The notes under the pieces are model-generated. The model ran no database searches. It had not been told where the DNA came from and saw only the letters and a list, made by a program, of their open reading frames with translations. Below, in pieces: positions 19,402 to 28,700 of a DNA stretch of 64,000 nucleotides (positions are counted from its first letter, which is position 1; each line of letters begins with the position of its first letter). The translations under genes were made by a program, and so were the position numbers. Source of the stretch: an uncultured SAR116 cluster alpha proteobacterium (lineage in GTDB: Bacteria > Pseudomonadota > Alphaproteobacteria > Puniceispirillales > Marisalimonadaceae); contig CACIWG010000006.1 in the NCBI GenBank assembly GCA_902590245.1, forward strand, positions 1-64,000, read 5' to 3'.

Positions 19402-20379
19402 TTACTTCATTAAGCCCATTTCTTTAAGAGCTGGTCCAAATTCACCAACCATAAAAGCAATTTGCTTACCCCAAGGTCCTGAAGGTTGAGGTGAAGTATT
19501 ATCTAGTCCAGAATTTGCTAAATAAGCCTGATACATTGAATGTTTCATAGCTTTTGCCATTCCCTTTTCAAGCTCTGCAACTCTAGCTTTATCTACGCCT
19601 GCGTGAGTTACAAATCCTCTTGTTGTAGATAACACAAGATCAATACCTAACTCTTTTGCTGTTTTAGCTTTTGGAATAGGAGCCATTCCATTTTCAGCTA
19701 AGATAACTAAAGGACATATATCGCCAGCTTCAACAGGTGCAGCAGCTTCAGATAAGTTCAACGTTCCTACATCAACCTCACCAGCAACAAGTCTAGTTGC
19801 TAATTCTCCACCACCTTTGTATGGAATATATTTCGGCATTTTCTGTCCTAATCTTTTTGCCCATAAATAAACTGTTATATGATCTATTGTTCCAGTATGG
19901 GTTCCACCAAATGTAATTTTGTCACCTTTCTTCATTCCGGCAACGAAATCTTCTGGTGTTTTGTAAGGACTCTTTTTACAATTAACCATTAGAATTTGAG
20001 GGTCATTTGTACCTCTTGCTATTGGAGCCATATCGCTGACTTTTAACTTAGTTTTACCCATTGCCATTGTAATAGCATGTCCTACTGTAAAAGTTAGGAT
20101 TGTATTTCCATCTGCAGGCCTTGTCATGAAATAATTCATAGCAGCAGCTCCGCCACCACCTCTTTTATTAACAACAACCATATCTTGTTTTAGAGTTCTT
20201 CTAGATCTTAACATCATCATTCTTGAGTTAACATCTGTTCCACCCCCTGCACCAGCATGAGTAACAACCTCAATGGCAGGTTTTTTCTGAGCGAAACTTG
20301 GAGCAGCAGTAAAGGCAATTAATCCTGTAAGGACAGTCAAACCTGAACCAATGCTCAAAAGTGTTTTTTTATTAATCAT
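19402..20379 (-). CDS. tctC: Tripartite tricarboxylate transporter substrate-binding protein (TctC)
   Basis: Signal peptide MINKKTLLSIGSGLTVLTGLIAFTAAPSFAQ; THAGAGGGTDVNSRMM; KITFGGTHTGTIDH; IPYKGGGELATRLVAGEVDVG. Confidence 0.95.
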   Translation of the reverse strand: MINKKTLLSIGSGLTVLTGLIAFTAAPSFAQKKPAIEVVTHAGAGGGTDVNSRMMMLRSRRTLKQDMVVVNKRGGGGAAAMNYFMTRPADGNTILTFTVGHAITMAMGKTKLKVSDMAPIARGTNDPQILMVNCKKSPYKTPEDFVAGMKKGDKITFGGTHTGTIDHITVYLWAKRLGQKMPKYIPYKGGGELATRLVAGEVDVGTLNLSEAAAPVEAGDICPLVILAENGMAPIPKAKTAKELGIDLVLSTTRGFVTHAGVDKARVAELEKGMAKAMKHSMYQAYLANSGLDNTSPQPSGPWGKQIAFMVGEFGPALKEMGLMK

Positions 20380-20409
20380 TAATTCCTCCCGAGAATTTAT
20401 ATAATAATT

Positions 20410-20440
20410 ATACTATTCTAAGGAAAACAAAGAGAGTCAA
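20410..20440 (-). promoter_or_regulatory. Possible sigma-70-type promoter for tctCBA
   Basis: On the minus strand TTGACT, 19-nt spacer, TAGTAT, about 30 bp upstream of the tctC ATG; spacer longer than ideal. Confidence 0.35.
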
Positions 20441-20460
20441 GTAACAATAAATTTTACTTG

Positions 20461-22032
20461 TTAATTATCTATAAAATTTTCTTTAAATAAGTCGATATTT
20501 ATAACTTCATTGATAGGTTTATCTCGTCTTAAACGTTTGATTCTTGGAAAACGTAAAGCTACGCCAGATTTGTGTCTTTTGCTAAAATCTACAGAATCAA
20601 ATGCTATCTCAACTACAAATTTTTTTTCAACTTCTCTAACGGGTCCAAATTTATTAATGGTATTACTCCGAACAAACTTGTCTAAAATTTCTAATTCTTC
20701 ATTGCTAAATCCAAAATAAGCTTTGCAAATTGGGACTATATTATTTTGATCCCAAAGACCAAATGTGAAATCTGAATAATATGAGCTTCTCTTACCATGG
20801 CCCCTTTGTGCATACATCATAACAGCGTCAACCACCAAAGGGTCGTTTTTCCACTTATACCAATAACCTTTTGGTCTTCCTGAAATGTAAGAGCTAGTCT
20901 TTCTTTTGATCATTAAACCTTCATGTACAGTTTTATTTAATTTTTTGGACTTAATATTTTTCAGGTTTTCCCAGGTTTTAAATTCGAAAATTTCTGAGAG
21001 ATCAAAAAATTTATTTTGAATTTTATTATGCCATTCAGATAAAATATTCCGTCTTTCAGAAAAATCTAAGCTTCTTAAATCTTTATTTTTTAAAAACAAA
21101 ATATCGTAAAGTTTTACAAATGCTGGAAAATTTTCTAAGTGATTTTTTGATACTTTTTTTCTATTCAATCTTTGTTGTAATTTGTTAAATTTAAAAGGTT
21201 TAAAATTATTTCCTACCAAAAGTTCACCATCTAAAACAACCAAGTCTTTTTCATTATTCTGAATTTCCGGAAAGGTGTTTGAGATATCATCTCCAGTTCG
21301 AGAGAAGATTCTGATTTTGGATTTAAATAAAACTAATTGTACTCTTATCCCATCCCACTTCCATTCTGCAAAAAATTCGGTTGGGTTTAAGTTATTGAAA
21401 TCTTTTTTTTCAATGGGGTGTGCCAGCATTAAAGGATGAAATACTTTCTCAACTTCTATTTCGGGTTTAGTACCTTTTTCAAAAATCCAATTAAATAATT
21501 TATTGTAGGGAGGAACTACACCATGCCAAATTTGTTCAATTTGAGAGATCTCAATAGTTGTGTTAAGAATTAATGAAAGTTTTGTTAATCTTGTTGAAAC
21601 ACCAATTCTTAAACCACCAGATAAAAGTTTGATAAATGCCCATCTCTCATTTTCTGAAAAAATTGAAAGATATTTTTTTATTAATTTGGTTATATTTGTA
21701 GTACTTGAATTTTCTAGCTCATTTATAATGAAGTTTAATTTTGGTACTTTACCTTTTTGTTTATAAGGCCAAATTAAAGCTATTGTTTCAGCAAGATCGC
21801 CAACATAATCATATGATAAATCAAACAATTCAGGATCAACTTCTTTTTTGATTAGTTCTTTAATTTTTGAAATGGAAATATTTTTAATTTTCAAATTTCC
21901 TGTCAAAATAGCCAATGCTAATCCTCTGTCAGGATTTTCGGTATTTTTAAAATAATGGTTTAATAGCTCAATTTTTCTGTTTCTTGATCTAGTAAGAATT
22001 AATTGATTAATTAATTGGCTAAACTCTTTCAA
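20461..22032 (-). CDS. ATP-dependent DNA ligase of the ligase-associated DNA-damage-response cluster
   Basis: Nucleotidyl-lysine motif EWKWDGIRVQ, VVLDGELLV, HEGLMIKRKTSSY; neighbours match the known cluster. Confidence 0.93.
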   Translation of the reverse strand: MKEFSQLINQLILTRSRNRKIELLNHYFKNTENPDRGLALAILTGNLKIKNISISKIKELIKKEVDPELFDLSYDYVGDLAETIALIWPYKQKGKVPKLNFIINELENSSTTNITKLIKKYLSIFSENERWAFIKLLSGGLRIGVSTRLTKLSLILNTTIEISQIEQIWHGVVPPYNKLFNWIFEKGTKPEIEVEKVFHPLMLAHPIEKKDFNNLNPTEFFAEWKWDGIRVQLVLFKSKIRIFSRTGDDISNTFPEIQNNEKDLVVLDGELLVGNNFKPFKFNKLQQRLNRKKVSKNHLENFPAFVKLYDILFLKNKDLRSLDFSERRNILSEWHNKIQNKFFDLSEIFEFKTWENLKNIKSKKLNKTVHEGLMIKRKTSSYISGRPKGYWYKWKNDPLVVDAVMMYAQRGHGKRSSYYSDFTFGLWDQNNIVPICKAYFGFSNEELEILDKFVRSNTINKFGPVREVEKKFVVEIAFDSVDFSKRHKSGVALRFPRIKRLRRDKPINEVINIDLFKENFIDN

Positions 22033-23024
22033 ATTTCTTCTCCACTATCATCTCTCCCTTGAATAGATAATGCAGATGCTTTTAAGCCTCTTTTTTTACA
22101 CCAATGTACTAAAGCTTCTTCTCGACCATGTGTTACTAAAATATTTTTTGCTAAACTATTATTTATATTCGATGTTAATTCATTCCAATCAGCATGATCT
22201 GATATTAATAAAGGTAATTCAACCAAACTCTGTTTCGCTCTTTGTTTTACTGACATCCATCCAGAAGCGTGAGACAATATAGGGTCTATAAATCTTCTTG
22301 ACCAAGTTGATTTTAGAGCTGAAGGTGGTGCTAAGATAATCTTTCCATTAAAATCTTTTTTCTCACCTTTAATAAGAGCTTTGGATAAATTTCCTAAATT
22401 TATACCAGACTGAATATAATAATCACAAATCTTCTCTAATGCTCCATGGATAAAAATAGTTTCATCATATCCTTTATTTCTTAATAATTTAATTAAACGT
22501 TGGGCTTTTCCAAGGGCATAAACACCAATTAAATGTGGACGATTTGAAAAATTTTTTAATGAATTAATTAATTTATTTATTTCAACTTCTGGATCTGGAT
22601 GTTGAAATATAGGTAGGCCAAATGTAGCTTCAGTTACTAACGTATCGCATGTGACTGGTCTAAAGTTTTCGCAAGTATCATCTTTCGTTATTTTAAAATC
22701 ACCAGTAAAATTTATTTTATCTTTCCGATATTCAAGTAAAACTTGAGCACTTCCTAATATATGTCCAGCCGGAAAAAAAGTAACTTTCACACCATTAACA
22801 TTTAATGGAGAATTAAATGATAATTCTTGAAAATTATTTGCACAATTCTCTCCATATCTAATTTTCATAATTTCTATTGTATGTTTTGTTGCAAGAACAT
22901 TATTATGACCAGGCTTTGCATGGTCAGCATGAGCATGAGTTATGATTGCATTTTCAACTGGAAAAATTGGATCAATAAAGGTATTTATTGGTACTATTTG
23001 TAAATGTTTATTAACCCAATCCAT
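22029..23024 (-). CDS. Metallo-beta-lactamase-fold exonuclease, ligase-associated
   Basis: HAHADHAKPG, PAGHILGSAQVLLE, NFTGDFKI, LISDHADWNEL, VTHGREEAL. Confidence 0.92.
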   Translation of the reverse strand: MDWVNKHLQIVPINTFIDPIFPVENAIITHAHADHAKPGHNNVLATKHTIEIMKIRYGENCANNFQELSFNSPLNVNGVKVTFFPAGHILGSAQVLLEYRKDKINFTGDFKITKDDTCENFRPVTCDTLVTEATFGLPIFQHPDPEVEINKLINSLKNFSNRPHLIGVYALGKAQRLIKLLRNKGYDETIFIHGALEKICDYYIQSGINLGNLSKALIKGEKKDFNGKIILAPPSALKSTWSRRFIDPILSHASGWMSVKQRAKQSLVELPLLISDHADWNELTSNINNSLAKNILVTHGREEALVHWCKKRGLKASALSIQGRDDSGEEI

Positions 23025-23041
23025 ATTTTTTATATATCATT

Positions 23042-25465
23042 ATGATACCAAAATTAAAGTCTCATCCTATTACTAAATGGTTAAATAAAAATGGTTGGAG
23101 TTATCACAAACACCAAATTGATACACTAGAAGAGGCTACAAAAGGATATGATATATTGCTAGTTGCACCAACAGGAGGTGGAAAAACTCTTGCTGGATTT
23201 ATGCCGGCAATTACAGATTTAATTGAAAAAAAATATAAAGATAATTTTTTACATACTCTTTATATTTCACCATTAAAAGCACTTACTGTTGATGTACAAA
23301 GAAATTTAGTTCAACCAATAAATGACCAATCTTTAAATATTTCTGTTGAGACGAGAACTGGTGATACTCCATACGCAAAAAAAAGAAGGCAAAAGACATC
23401 GCCACCTCAAATGCTTATGACAACTCCTGAGTCTTTTGCTTTGTTGATGTCAGATGAAAATGCTGAAGATTATTTTAAAAATATTAAATTTTTAATTATT
23501 GATGAAATTCATACATTGATAAATTCTAAAAGAGGCGATTTATTATCACTTAATATAGCAAGATTAAATGAATTAGCTTCGAATTATACTAAAATTGGGT
23601 TATCGGCTACTATTAAAGATAAAGAAAATGTTTTGAACTTTTTATCTCAAAATAAACAAAAAAAAATTATCGATATTCCATCTTTAAATAAGCCAAAAGT
23701 AGAAATTTTAATGTCTGAAAACAGAATACCTTGGTCAGGTCATATGGCAACCTATTCTATTAGAACATTATATTCAAAAATTGAAAAAGCAGAAATGAGT
23801 ATAATTTTTGTTAATACTAGAGCTCAAGCCGAGTTAATTTTTCATAATTTATGGCTTGAAAATAAATCTAATTTAAAAATAGCTGTTCATCACGGAAGTC
23901 TTGAAAGAGAAATAAGGAGAAAAGTGGAACACAAAATGTCCAAAGGAGAGATTGATTGTGTGGTTGCAACAAGTTCTTTAGATCTTGGAATTGATTGGGC
24001 CAAAATAGACTTAGTCATTCAAGTTGGTGCTCCAAAAGGTGTTTCAAGATTATTACAAAGAATTGGCAGAAGTAATCATACTTTAAATAAGCCATCAAAG
24101 GCTTTATTAGTTCCAGGAAATAGATTTGAATATCTTGAATGTTTAGCTGCTATAGAAGCTATAAAAGAAAACATCATAGATGGAGATAATTTAAAATCTG
24201 GTAGTCTTGATGTTTTAGCTCAGCATATATTAGGTGTTGCCTGTAGCAATCCATTTGATAAAACCAAACTTTATAAAAATGTTAAAACCGCTTGGCCTTA
24301 CAGAAAACTCTCAATAGAAGATTTTACCCAAACTTTGGAGTTTGTTCAAAACGGTGGTTATTCACTTAGACAATACCAGAAATACTCTAAAATCGGATTA
24401 AATAAAAATAATCACTTTGCAATCAGAAATAAGACAGTTAGACAGAAGTACAAGATGAATATTGGCACTATTGTTGAATCGTATATGCTTAAAGTGAAGC
24501 TTCGAAATAAAACCTTAGGTAATATAGAAGAATGGTTCATTGAAGGTTTGACTGAAGGTGATACTTTTCTGTTTGGAGGGAAAGTTTTAAAGTTTTTAAA
24601 TATATCAGAGAAGGGAGTTCATGTAGCTTTAACAAAAGATAAAAGGCCTAAAATACCATCTTACGCTGGGGGAAGAATGCCTCTTACTTCTGAGTTGGCG
24701 TTACAAGTGAAAAAGTTAATAAGCAAAAAAAAGTCTTTAAATAGTTATCCTGAACAGATAAAAGATTGGTTAATTTTACAATCTCAAAAGTCAATTTTAC
24801 CAATGCATGATAAAGTTTTAATTGAAACTTTTCCTAGAAAAATGGGGAATAAAAAAAGACATTTTTTAATTTGTTATGCCTTTGAAGGAAGAAATGTTCA
24901 TCAGACTTTAGGTTTTTTAATTTCGAAGAGAATGCAAAGATATAATCTTAAACCACTCGGATTTGTTGCAACTGACTATGCTCTCGCTATTTGGAGCATG
25001 AAGGAAATTAATGACATTAAATCCTTATTTAATGAAGATTTAATGATAAGCGATTTGTATGAATGGTTAGATGACACTCCATTAATGAAAAAAAATTTTA
25101 GAGATGCATCGATTATTTCAGGATTAATTGAAAGAAAAATGCCTGGTTTGACAAAAACATCGAAGCAAATTTTATTTAATACAGACTTGATTTATGATGT
25201 ACTAAAGAAACATGAAGGTAACCACTTGCTTCTCAAAGTTGCTAAAGAAGATTCATTAAATGGTTTGATTTCAATTGATAGGTTAGGCAAACTAATGAAG
25301 AGAATCCAAAATAAAATTTTATTTAATAAATTAGAAAAAATATCCCCATTAGCAGTACCTCTTTTGCTTGAAATAAATAGAGAAACAATTAATAAAGATG
25401 AGCTTAATGAATATTATTTGGAAGAATTTGAAAATGAATTACTTAGTGAAATTGGTTTTTCATGA
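23042..25465 (+). CDS. Lhr-like DEXH-box helicase, ligase-associated
   Basis: APTGGGKTLAGF (Walker A), IIDEIHTL (DEIH), LGLSAT, HHGSLEREIR, LLQRIGRSNH. Confidence 0.93.
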   Translation: MIPKLKSHPITKWLNKNGWSYHKHQIDTLEEATKGYDILLVAPTGGGKTLAGFMPAITDLIEKKYKDNFLHTLYISPLKALTVDVQRNLVQPINDQSLNISVETRTGDTPYAKKRRQKTSPPQMLMTTPESFALLMSDENAEDYFKNIKFLIIDEIHTLINSKRGDLLSLNIARLNELASNYTKIGLSATIKDKENVLNFLSQNKQKKIIDIPSLNKPKVEILMSENRIPWSGHMATYSIRTLYSKIEKAEMSIIFVNTRAQAELIFHNLWLENKSNLKIAVHHGSLEREIRRKVEHKMSKGEIDCVVATSSLDLGIDWAKIDLVIQVGAPKGVSRLLQRIGRSNHTLNKPSKALLVPGNRFEYLECLAAIEAIKENIIDGDNLKSGSLDVLAQHILGVACSNPFDKTKLYKNVKTAWPYRKLSIEDFTQTLEFVQNGGYSLRQYQKYSKIGLNKNNHFAIRNKTVRQKYKMNIGTIVESYMLKVKLRNKTLGNIEEWFIEGLTEGDTFLFGGKVLKFLNISEKGVHVALTKDKRPKIPSYAGGRMPLTSELALQVKKLISKKKSLNSYPEQIKDWLILQSQKSILPMHDKVLIETFPRKMGNKKRHFLICYAFEGRNVHQTLGFLISKRMQRYNLKPLGFVATDYALAIWSMKEINDIKSLFNEDLMISDLYEWLDDTPLMKKNFRDASIISGLIERKMPGLTKTSKQILFNTDLIYDVLKKHEGNHLLLKVAKEDSLNGLISIDRLGKLMKRIQNKILFNKLEKISPLAVPLLLEINRETINKDELNEYYLEEFENELLSEIGFS

Positions 25466-26133
25466 AAAAATTAGAGTTTTGTCAAAATACATTTGATATA
25501 GATCCGCACGGAATTCTCATTTGGTCAAAGCTTAATACTGCAATTGTTTCAGATTTACATTTAGAAAAAGGCTCAAGTTACGCTAAGTATGGGCAATATA
25601 TTCCTCCATATGACAGTTTAGAAACATTAATCAAATTAGAAAAAATTTTATCAAACTATGTGATTAAAAAAATTATTTTTTTAGGCGATACTTTTCACGA
25701 TAAAAATTCACTAAATAGAATGAATATTAAAACTCAAAAGAAATTAAAATCATTAACTAATATTTATGAATTCATTTTAATTGAAGGAAATCATGATAAA
25801 AACATAATGTATGAAATCCCAAGTTATAAAATTTTACGATTAAATGATATTGAGTTTATTCATGAAGCAATTGTTGACGATAGACATCAGATTTCTGGAC
25901 ATTATCACCCAACTTTATCTGTCAAATTGAATGGAAAAAGAGTAACTGAAAAATGTATCTTACAAACTGAAAGAAAATTAATTCTTCCTTCATTTGGAAA
26001 ATATACTGGAGGGCTATCGATTAATAATAAAATATTTAAGCCTTATTTAAAATCTGGTTTTAATGCATATATATGTAATGAAAAAAATGTATATAAATTT
26101 TCTTCATCAGATTTGAAAAAAAATGTTAAATGA
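25462..26133 (+). CDS. pdeM: Ligase-associated metallophosphoesterase
   Basis: SDLHLEKGSSYAKYGQYIPPYDSLETL, FLGDTFHD, EGNHDKN, SGHYHP. Confidence 0.92.
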   Translation: MKKLEFCQNTFDIDPHGILIWSKLNTAIVSDLHLEKGSSYAKYGQYIPPYDSLETLIKLEKILSNYVIKKIIFLGDTFHDKNSLNRMNIKTQKKLKSLTNIYEFILIEGNHDKNIMYEIPSYKILRLNDIEFIHEAIVDDRHQISGHYHPTLSVKLNGKRVTEKCILQTERKLILPSFGKYTGGLSINNKIFKPYLKSGFNAYICNEKNVYKFSSSDLKKNVK

Positions 26134-26335
26134 AAAGTATTTAAATAAAGTAATTGATTTTGCTTGGGCAGATGAAATAAGTTTTGATTCAATTAAAGAA
26201 CAAACTGGGTTAAACGAAAAGCAGGTTATAAAATTGATGAGAAGTTATCTCAAGCCTAGAAGTTTTAAACTTTGGCGTGAAAGAGTATCTGGAAGAAAAT
26301 CCAAACATAGTAAAATAAATAATATTTATAGATGA
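26123..26335 (+). CDS. DUF2805/TIGR03643-type small protein
   Basis: VIDFAWADEISFDSIKEQTGLNEKQVIKLMRSYLKPRSFKLWRERVSGRKSKH. Confidence 0.8.
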   Translation: MLNEKYLNKVIDFAWADEISFDSIKEQTGLNEKQVIKLMRSYLKPRSFKLWRERVSGRKSKHSKINNIYR

Positions 26336-26898
26336 TTTTCGTGGAAAATATTTTAAAAAAATACAATGCGATTGGAATTAGTATTCCAAAATTTATGATT
26401 AAATGGATGAGGTCAAACCACGCTGGAGAAACAGGAGCAGTTTGGATTTACAAAGGTGCAAGTTGTATTTTTTGGAATAAAAAAATATTGAAGATGTCAA
26501 AAGAACACATTGTAACTGAAACCAATCATCTGATAGTTATGGAAAATCTTTTAACCTCTAATGAAAAAAGCAAACTACTTTTTTTATGGAGAATTATGGG
26601 TTTTGTATTAGGATTTTTGTCAGCACTATTTGGTTATAAATTTTTTTGCATTACCGTAGATGCAGTCGAAACTTTTGTTGAGATGCATTACAATGAACAA
26701 ATTGAATATTTATTAAATAATAATATAAATTATAAGTTAGCAATGGTTATAAAGAAATGCTGTGATGAAGAAATAGAACACCAGCAAGATGCAAGATCAA
26801 AGGTATTAGAAAAAGATGAAAGTAAAATTACTAACTTTTGGAAAAAAATTGTTGGGTCAGGCTCTAATATCGCAGTAAATGTTTCAAAGTTGGTCTAA
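26332..26898 (+). CDS. coq7: COQ7-type demethoxyubiquinone hydroxylase
   Basis: MRSNHAGETGAVWIYKGA and di-iron ExxH motifs (ETNH, EIEH); start overlaps previous stop (ATGA). Confidence 0.85.
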   Translation: MIFVENILKKYNAIGISIPKFMIKWMRSNHAGETGAVWIYKGASCIFWNKKILKMSKEHIVTETNHLIVMENLLTSNEKSKLLFLWRIMGFVLGFLSALFGYKFFCITVDAVETFVEMHYNEQIEYLLNNNINYKLAMVIKKCCDEEIEHQQDARSKVLEKDESKITNFWKKIVGSGSNIAVNVSKLV

Positions 26899-26902
26899 TA
26901 AT

Positions 26903-27271
26903 ATGATAAAAGTTCTTTATGATGGTAAGTGTGGATTATGTAATAAAGAGATCAGTTATTATAAAAAAATTGCCAATAATAAAAAGTTTAAATGGTTAGA
27001 TATTGCTAATAACCCTAAAGATTTAAAAGAATTTAATATTAAACAATCGGACGCACTTTTGTATCTACACGCATTTGATTCTAAAAATAAACAATATATC
27101 GGAGTTGATGCCTTTATTTTAATTTGGAAAAATCTAAAGTACTGGAAACTTTTGGCTTTTATTGCATCTTTGCCAATAATTAAAAGTTTATTGTCCGTAA
27201 TCTATAAGAAATTTGCTTACTACAGATTTAACAAATTAGAACATTGTATTATTAGTAAGAATAATGCTTAA
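26903..27271 (+). CDS. Thiol-disulfide oxidoreductase DCC family (DUF393)
   Basis: MIKVLYDGKCGLCNKEISYYKK; start refined from 26879 to the ATG at 26903. Confidence 0.82.
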   Translation: MIKVLYDGKCGLCNKEISYYKKIANNKKFKWLDIANNPKDLKEFNIKQSDALLYLHAFDSKNKQYIGVDAFILIWKNLKYWKLLAFIASLPIIKSLLSVIYKKFAYYRFNKLEHCIISKNNA

Positions 27272-27443
27272 CAAAATAAAATATAAACTCTTTGGAAAGT
27301 TTCAAAACAAAAAACGTTTAGAACAAATGAAAAAAAATCCATTTAAAAGAGTTGATTCGCAAAAAATGACTGATATTGAAAAAATGGATAAAGGTTTTAA
27401 TGGCAAAACCTATTCTATAAATGGTATGGATATAGATTTTTAA
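27264..27443 (+). CDS. Small basic hypothetical protein, 59 aa
   Basis: Not in track. ATG at 27264 overlaps the upstream stop (ATGCTTAA); MLNKIKYKLFGKFQNKKRLEQMKKNPFKRVDSQKMTDIEKMDKGFNGKTYSINGMDIDF*. Confidence 0.6.
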   Translation: MLNKIKYKLFGKFQNKKRLEQMKKNPFKRVDSQKMTDIEKMDKGFNGKTYSINGMDIDF

Positions 27444-27514
27444 CCAGGAAAACTAATTTTTTGATTTTAAAGTGATTTTTAGTTAAGTTATAGAAAGTTT
27501 TAAGAGGAAAAATA

Positions 27515-28657
27515 ATGATGAAATATATTATAAGTATAATTGCAATACTCGGTTTATTTATAAACTCTGTTTTTGCTGGTGGACATAAAAAAATAAAAGT
27601 TGGTATGATTACCACTTTATCTGGAGGGGGTTCAGGTCTTGGAATTGACGTTAGAGATGGTTTTTTATTAGCTGTTAAAGGCGACAAACATTTTGAGGTT
27701 ATTGTTAAGGACGATCAAAGAAAACCGGACATTGCGGTTCAAATTGCAGATAAAATGATACAGTCAGATAAAGTAGATGTTCTTACTGGAATTATATGGT
27801 CAAATTTAGCAATGGCAGTGGTGCCTGCCGCTGTTAAACAAGGAAAATTTTATTTATCTCCGAATGCAGGACCTTCTAAATTAGCGGGTAAAGGTTGTCA
27901 CAAAAATTATTTCAACGTTGCTTGGCAAAATGATAATTTACATGAAGCGGCTGGTGGATATGGAAATGCTGCTGGGTATAAAAACTCATTTATTCTTGCG
28001 CCTAATTATCCAGCAGGTAAGGATGCGTTAACAGGATATAAAAGATTTTTTAAAGGCAAAATTGAAAAAGAATTATATACCAAACTTGGTCAAAAAGACT
28101 ATGCAGCAGAAATTGCTCAAATAAGGTCATCTAAAGCTGATAGTATCTTCTTCTTTTTACCTGGCGGAATGGGTATTTCATTTATGAAACAATTATCTCA
28201 ATCAGGTATAAATCTTCCAGTCATTGGACCAGCCTTTTCATTTGACCAAGGTATTTTAAAAGCTGTTGGTGATGCTGCTCTAGGTGTTAAAAACACTTCT
28301 CAATGGTCAAAAGATCTTGATAACAAAGCTAACAAGAAATTCGTTCAAGATTTTCAAAAAGAGTACGGACGGTTGCCATCTTTATATGCATCTCAGGGAT
28401 ATGACACTGGTAAATTGTTAATTTCTGCTTTAAATGTAGCAGACGTTAAAGACCAAGATAAATTCCGAAGTGCATTGAAAAATGCTAATTTTGAAAGTAC
28501 CCGTGGTTCATTTAAATTTGATACAAATCAACATCCTATTCAAGACATTTATGTAAGAGAAGTGATCAAAGAGGGAAAAATTTTAACAAATAAAATTATT
28601 TCAACTGGTCTTAAAAATAGATCAAATGCTTACGTTAAAGATTGTCCTTTGAAATAA
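27515..28657 (+). CDS. livK: Branched-chain amino acid-type ABC transporter substrate-binding protein
   Basis: Signal peptide MMKYIISIIAILGLFINSVFA; KIKVGMITTLSGGGSGLGIDVRDGFLLAV; followed by livHMGF. Confidence 0.93.
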   Translation: MMKYIISIIAILGLFINSVFAGGHKKIKVGMITTLSGGGSGLGIDVRDGFLLAVKGDKHFEVIVKDDQRKPDIAVQIADKMIQSDKVDVLTGIIWSNLAMAVVPAAVKQGKFYLSPNAGPSKLAGKGCHKNYFNVAWQNDNLHEAAGGYGNAAGYKNSFILAPNYPAGKDALTGYKRFFKGKIEKELYTKLGQKDYAAEIAQIRSSKADSIFFFLPGGMGISFMKQLSQSGINLPVIGPAFSFDQGILKAVGDAALGVKNTSQWSKDLDNKANKKFVQDFQKEYGRLPSLYASQGYDTGKLLISALNVADVKDQDKFRSALKNANFESTRGSFKFDTNQHPIQDIYVREVIKEGKILTNKIISTGLKNRSNAYVKDCPLK

Positions 28658-28663
28658 AATATA

Positions 28664-28692
28664 GATAAGTGAGTTTTAATAACTCACTTATT
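28664..28692 (+). promoter_or_regulatory. Intergenic hairpin between livK and livH
   Basis: GATAAGTGAGTT-ttaat-AACTCACTTATT, about 12-bp stem with 5-nt loop; no clear poly-T after it. Confidence 0.75.
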
Positions 28693-28700
28693 ATCATCAT

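Noticed and set aside
17398-20379. Assigning citrate or tricarboxylate as the TctCBA substrate
   Set aside because: TTT substrate specificity cannot be read from sequence; only a carboxylate-type solute is a reasonable guess.
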